Source of the DNA: Lachnospiraceae bacterium UBA7225
GTDB taxonomy: Bacteria > Bacillota > Clostridia > Lachnospirales > Lachnospiraceae
Assembly: GCA_002473385.1 (NCBI GenBank)
Contig: DKTR01000076.1
Span: 1-5,691, forward strand
DNA: 5,691 bases
Direction: 5' to 3'
Positions 4,812 to 5,691 of this stretch are shown here, one piece after another. The notes beneath the pieces were generated by a model. It was not told the origin of the DNA and searched no databases. It saw nothing but the letters and a program-made list of their open reading frames with translations. The first letter of the stretch is position 1. Each line of letters starts with the position of its first letter. Made by a program: the position numbers and the translations under genes.

Positions 4812-5691
4812 ATGGCGAAAGACAAGAAATTAGTGGAAGCGATTACCTCGATGGAAGAGGATTTCGCGCAGTGGTACACCGATGTCGTGAAAAAGGCGGA
4901 GCTGACAGACTATACCAGCGTAAAGGGCTGTATGGTAATCAAGCCGGCGGGCTACGCTATCTGGGAAAATATACAGCATGAGCTGGACAGACGTTTTAAG
5001 GAGACTGGCGTGGAGAATGTCTATCTGCCGATGTTTATTCCGGAGAGCCTGCTCCAGAAGGAAAAGGATCACGTGGAAGGCTTTGCGCCGGAGGTGGCAT
5101 GGGTGACGCACGGCGGTCTGGAGCCGCTGCAGGAGCGTATGTGTGTGCGTCCGACCTCTGAGACACTTTTCTGCGATTTCTATGCAAATGATGTACATTC
5201 CTACCGCGATCTTCCGAAGGTCTACAATCAGTGGTGCTCGGTTGTGCGCTGGGAAAAGACTACACGCCCGTTTCTTCGCTCCCGCGAGTTCCTGTGGCAG
5301 GAAGGTCACACAGCACATGCGACAGCAAAGGAGGCAGAGGAGCGCACTATTCAGATGCTGAATGTCTACGCCGATTTTTGCGAGGAGTTCCTTGCTATTC
5401 CGGTCATCAAGGGACGCAAGACCGACAAGGAGAAATTTGCCGGGGCAGAGGCAACCTACACCATTGAATCACTGATGCATGATGGCAAGGCGCTGCAGTC
5501 CGGTACCAGCCATAATTTTGGCGACGGCTTTGCAAAGGCTTTCGGCATTCAGTTTGCAGATAAAGATAACACTTTGAAATATGTACATCAGACTTCCTGG
5601 GGCATGACGACACGTATGATTGGTGCGATCATCATGGTTCACGGCGACAACAGCGGTCTGGTGCTGCCCCCCCGCATCGCCCCCATCCAGG
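4812..5691 (+). CDS. proS: Prolyl-tRNA synthetase, archaeal/eukaryotic type, N-terminal part (3' end outside window)
   Basis: ProRS charges tRNA-Pro with proline in the cytoplasm. The first 293 residues are visible and cover most of the class II catalytic core; full-length enzymes of this type have roughly 480 residues. Class II motif 1 lies around GYAIWENIQHELDRRF (47-62) and VYLPMFIP (70-77). PTSET (114-118) is the substrate-pocket segment. Motif 2 is VRWEKTTRPFLRSREFLWQEGHTAH (145-169), and motif 3 begins at GAIIMVHGDNSGLVLPPRIAPIQ (271-293). The motif 2 sequence and the absence of an INS editing domain between motifs 2 and 3 mark the ProS type 3 enzyme, common in Clostridia and unlike E. 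coli ProRS. GAGGAG (4799-4804), 7 nt before ATG 4812, sets the start; the ATG at 4790 is in another frame that soon closes. It has its own promoter and leader hairpin. The last eight codons switch to a C-rich style unlike the rest of the gene. Confidence 0.97.
   Translation, partial: MAKDKKLVEAITSMEEDFAQWYTDVVKKAELTDYTSVKGCMVIKPAGYAIWENIQHELDRRFKETGVENVYLPMFIPESLLQKEKDHVEGFAPEVAWVTHGGLEPLQERMCVRPTSETLFCDFYANDVHSYRDLPKVYNQWCSVVRWEKTTRPFLRSREFLWQEGHTAHATAKEAEERTIQMLNVYADFCEEFLAIPVIKGRKTDKEKFAGAEATYTIESLMHDGKALQSGTSHNFGDGFAKAFGIQFADKDNTLKYVHQTSWGMTTRMIGAIIMVHGDNSGLVLPPRIAPIQ

Noticed and set aside
4790..4981. A plus-strand ATG frame starting in the proS leader (63 codons), a possible leader peptide
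   Set aside because: It has no proper ribosome binding site upstream (the GAGGAG is downstream of its ATG), no proline run, and overlaps proS out of frame.
4830..5318. A 162-codon open frame on the minus strand opposite proS
   Set aside because: The plus-strand proS frame has all class II motifs; the minus product is Arg/His/Cys-rich with no family match, so it is a shadow.
1..5691. Defence system, mobile element, CRISPR, toxin-antitoxin or biosynthetic cluster
   Set aside because: All open frames that are not shadows belong to recognisable housekeeping families; no direct repeat array, transposase, integrase or att-like repeats are seen.

Overview
The window looks like a housekeeping stretch of a Clostridia chromosome, most likely Lachnospiraceae or a close relative. 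The evidence is strong AGGAGG-type ribosome binding sites, sigma-A-type promoters, moderate GC with CCG as the dominant proline codon, an archaeal/eukaryotic-type prolyl-tRNA synthetase, and a Sua5 / YwlE-like / RpiB / Upp gene order that resembles the ywl-upp region of Bacillus subtilis. The family-level placement is inference. I see no mobile element, CRISPR array, tRNA, rRNA, or phage gene.

Layout. (1) Bases 2-841 hold the 3' third of a glycogen/maltodextrin phosphorylase gene, closed by an intrinsic terminator at 861-900. (2) A clear promoter (906-934) starts a tight five-gene operon: threonylcarbamoyl-AMP synthase (972-2018), a YwlE-like low-molecular-weight phosphatase homologue (2042-2518), ribose-5-phosphate isomerase B (2499-2930), uracil phosphoribosyltransferase (2971-3600) and dCMP deaminase (3613-4095). 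The best candidate terminator of this operon (4216-4246) lies inside the next gene, which is on the opposite strand. (3) A DUF402 protein is on the minus strand (4107-4601), convergent with the operon. (4) A 210-bp divergent control region (4602-4811) carries a promoter for each direction, a perfect 9-bp inverted repeat between them, and a GC-rich leader hairpin. (5) proS begins at 4812 and runs off the right edge.

How the genes fit together. RpiB interconverts ribulose-5-P and ribose-5-P, the precursor of PRPP. Upp spends PRPP to turn uracil into UMP. The dCMP deaminase supplies dUMP for thymidylate synthesis. The first gene serves tRNA t6A modification and shares the operon by conserved synteny rather than by pathway. 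The DUF402 protein may be a nucleotide phosphatase, by family analogy only.

The most notable observation is the second operon gene. It has the fold signature of an LMW phosphatase/protein-arginine phosphatase, but the nucleophilic Cys and the general-acid Asp are both Ser, so it is probably a pseudophosphatase. Secondary points are the terminator embedded in a convergent gene, the dyad between divergent promoters, the lack of a T-box upstream of proS, and an abrupt C-rich codon switch in the last 25 bases. I did not find a clearly new multi-gene system.
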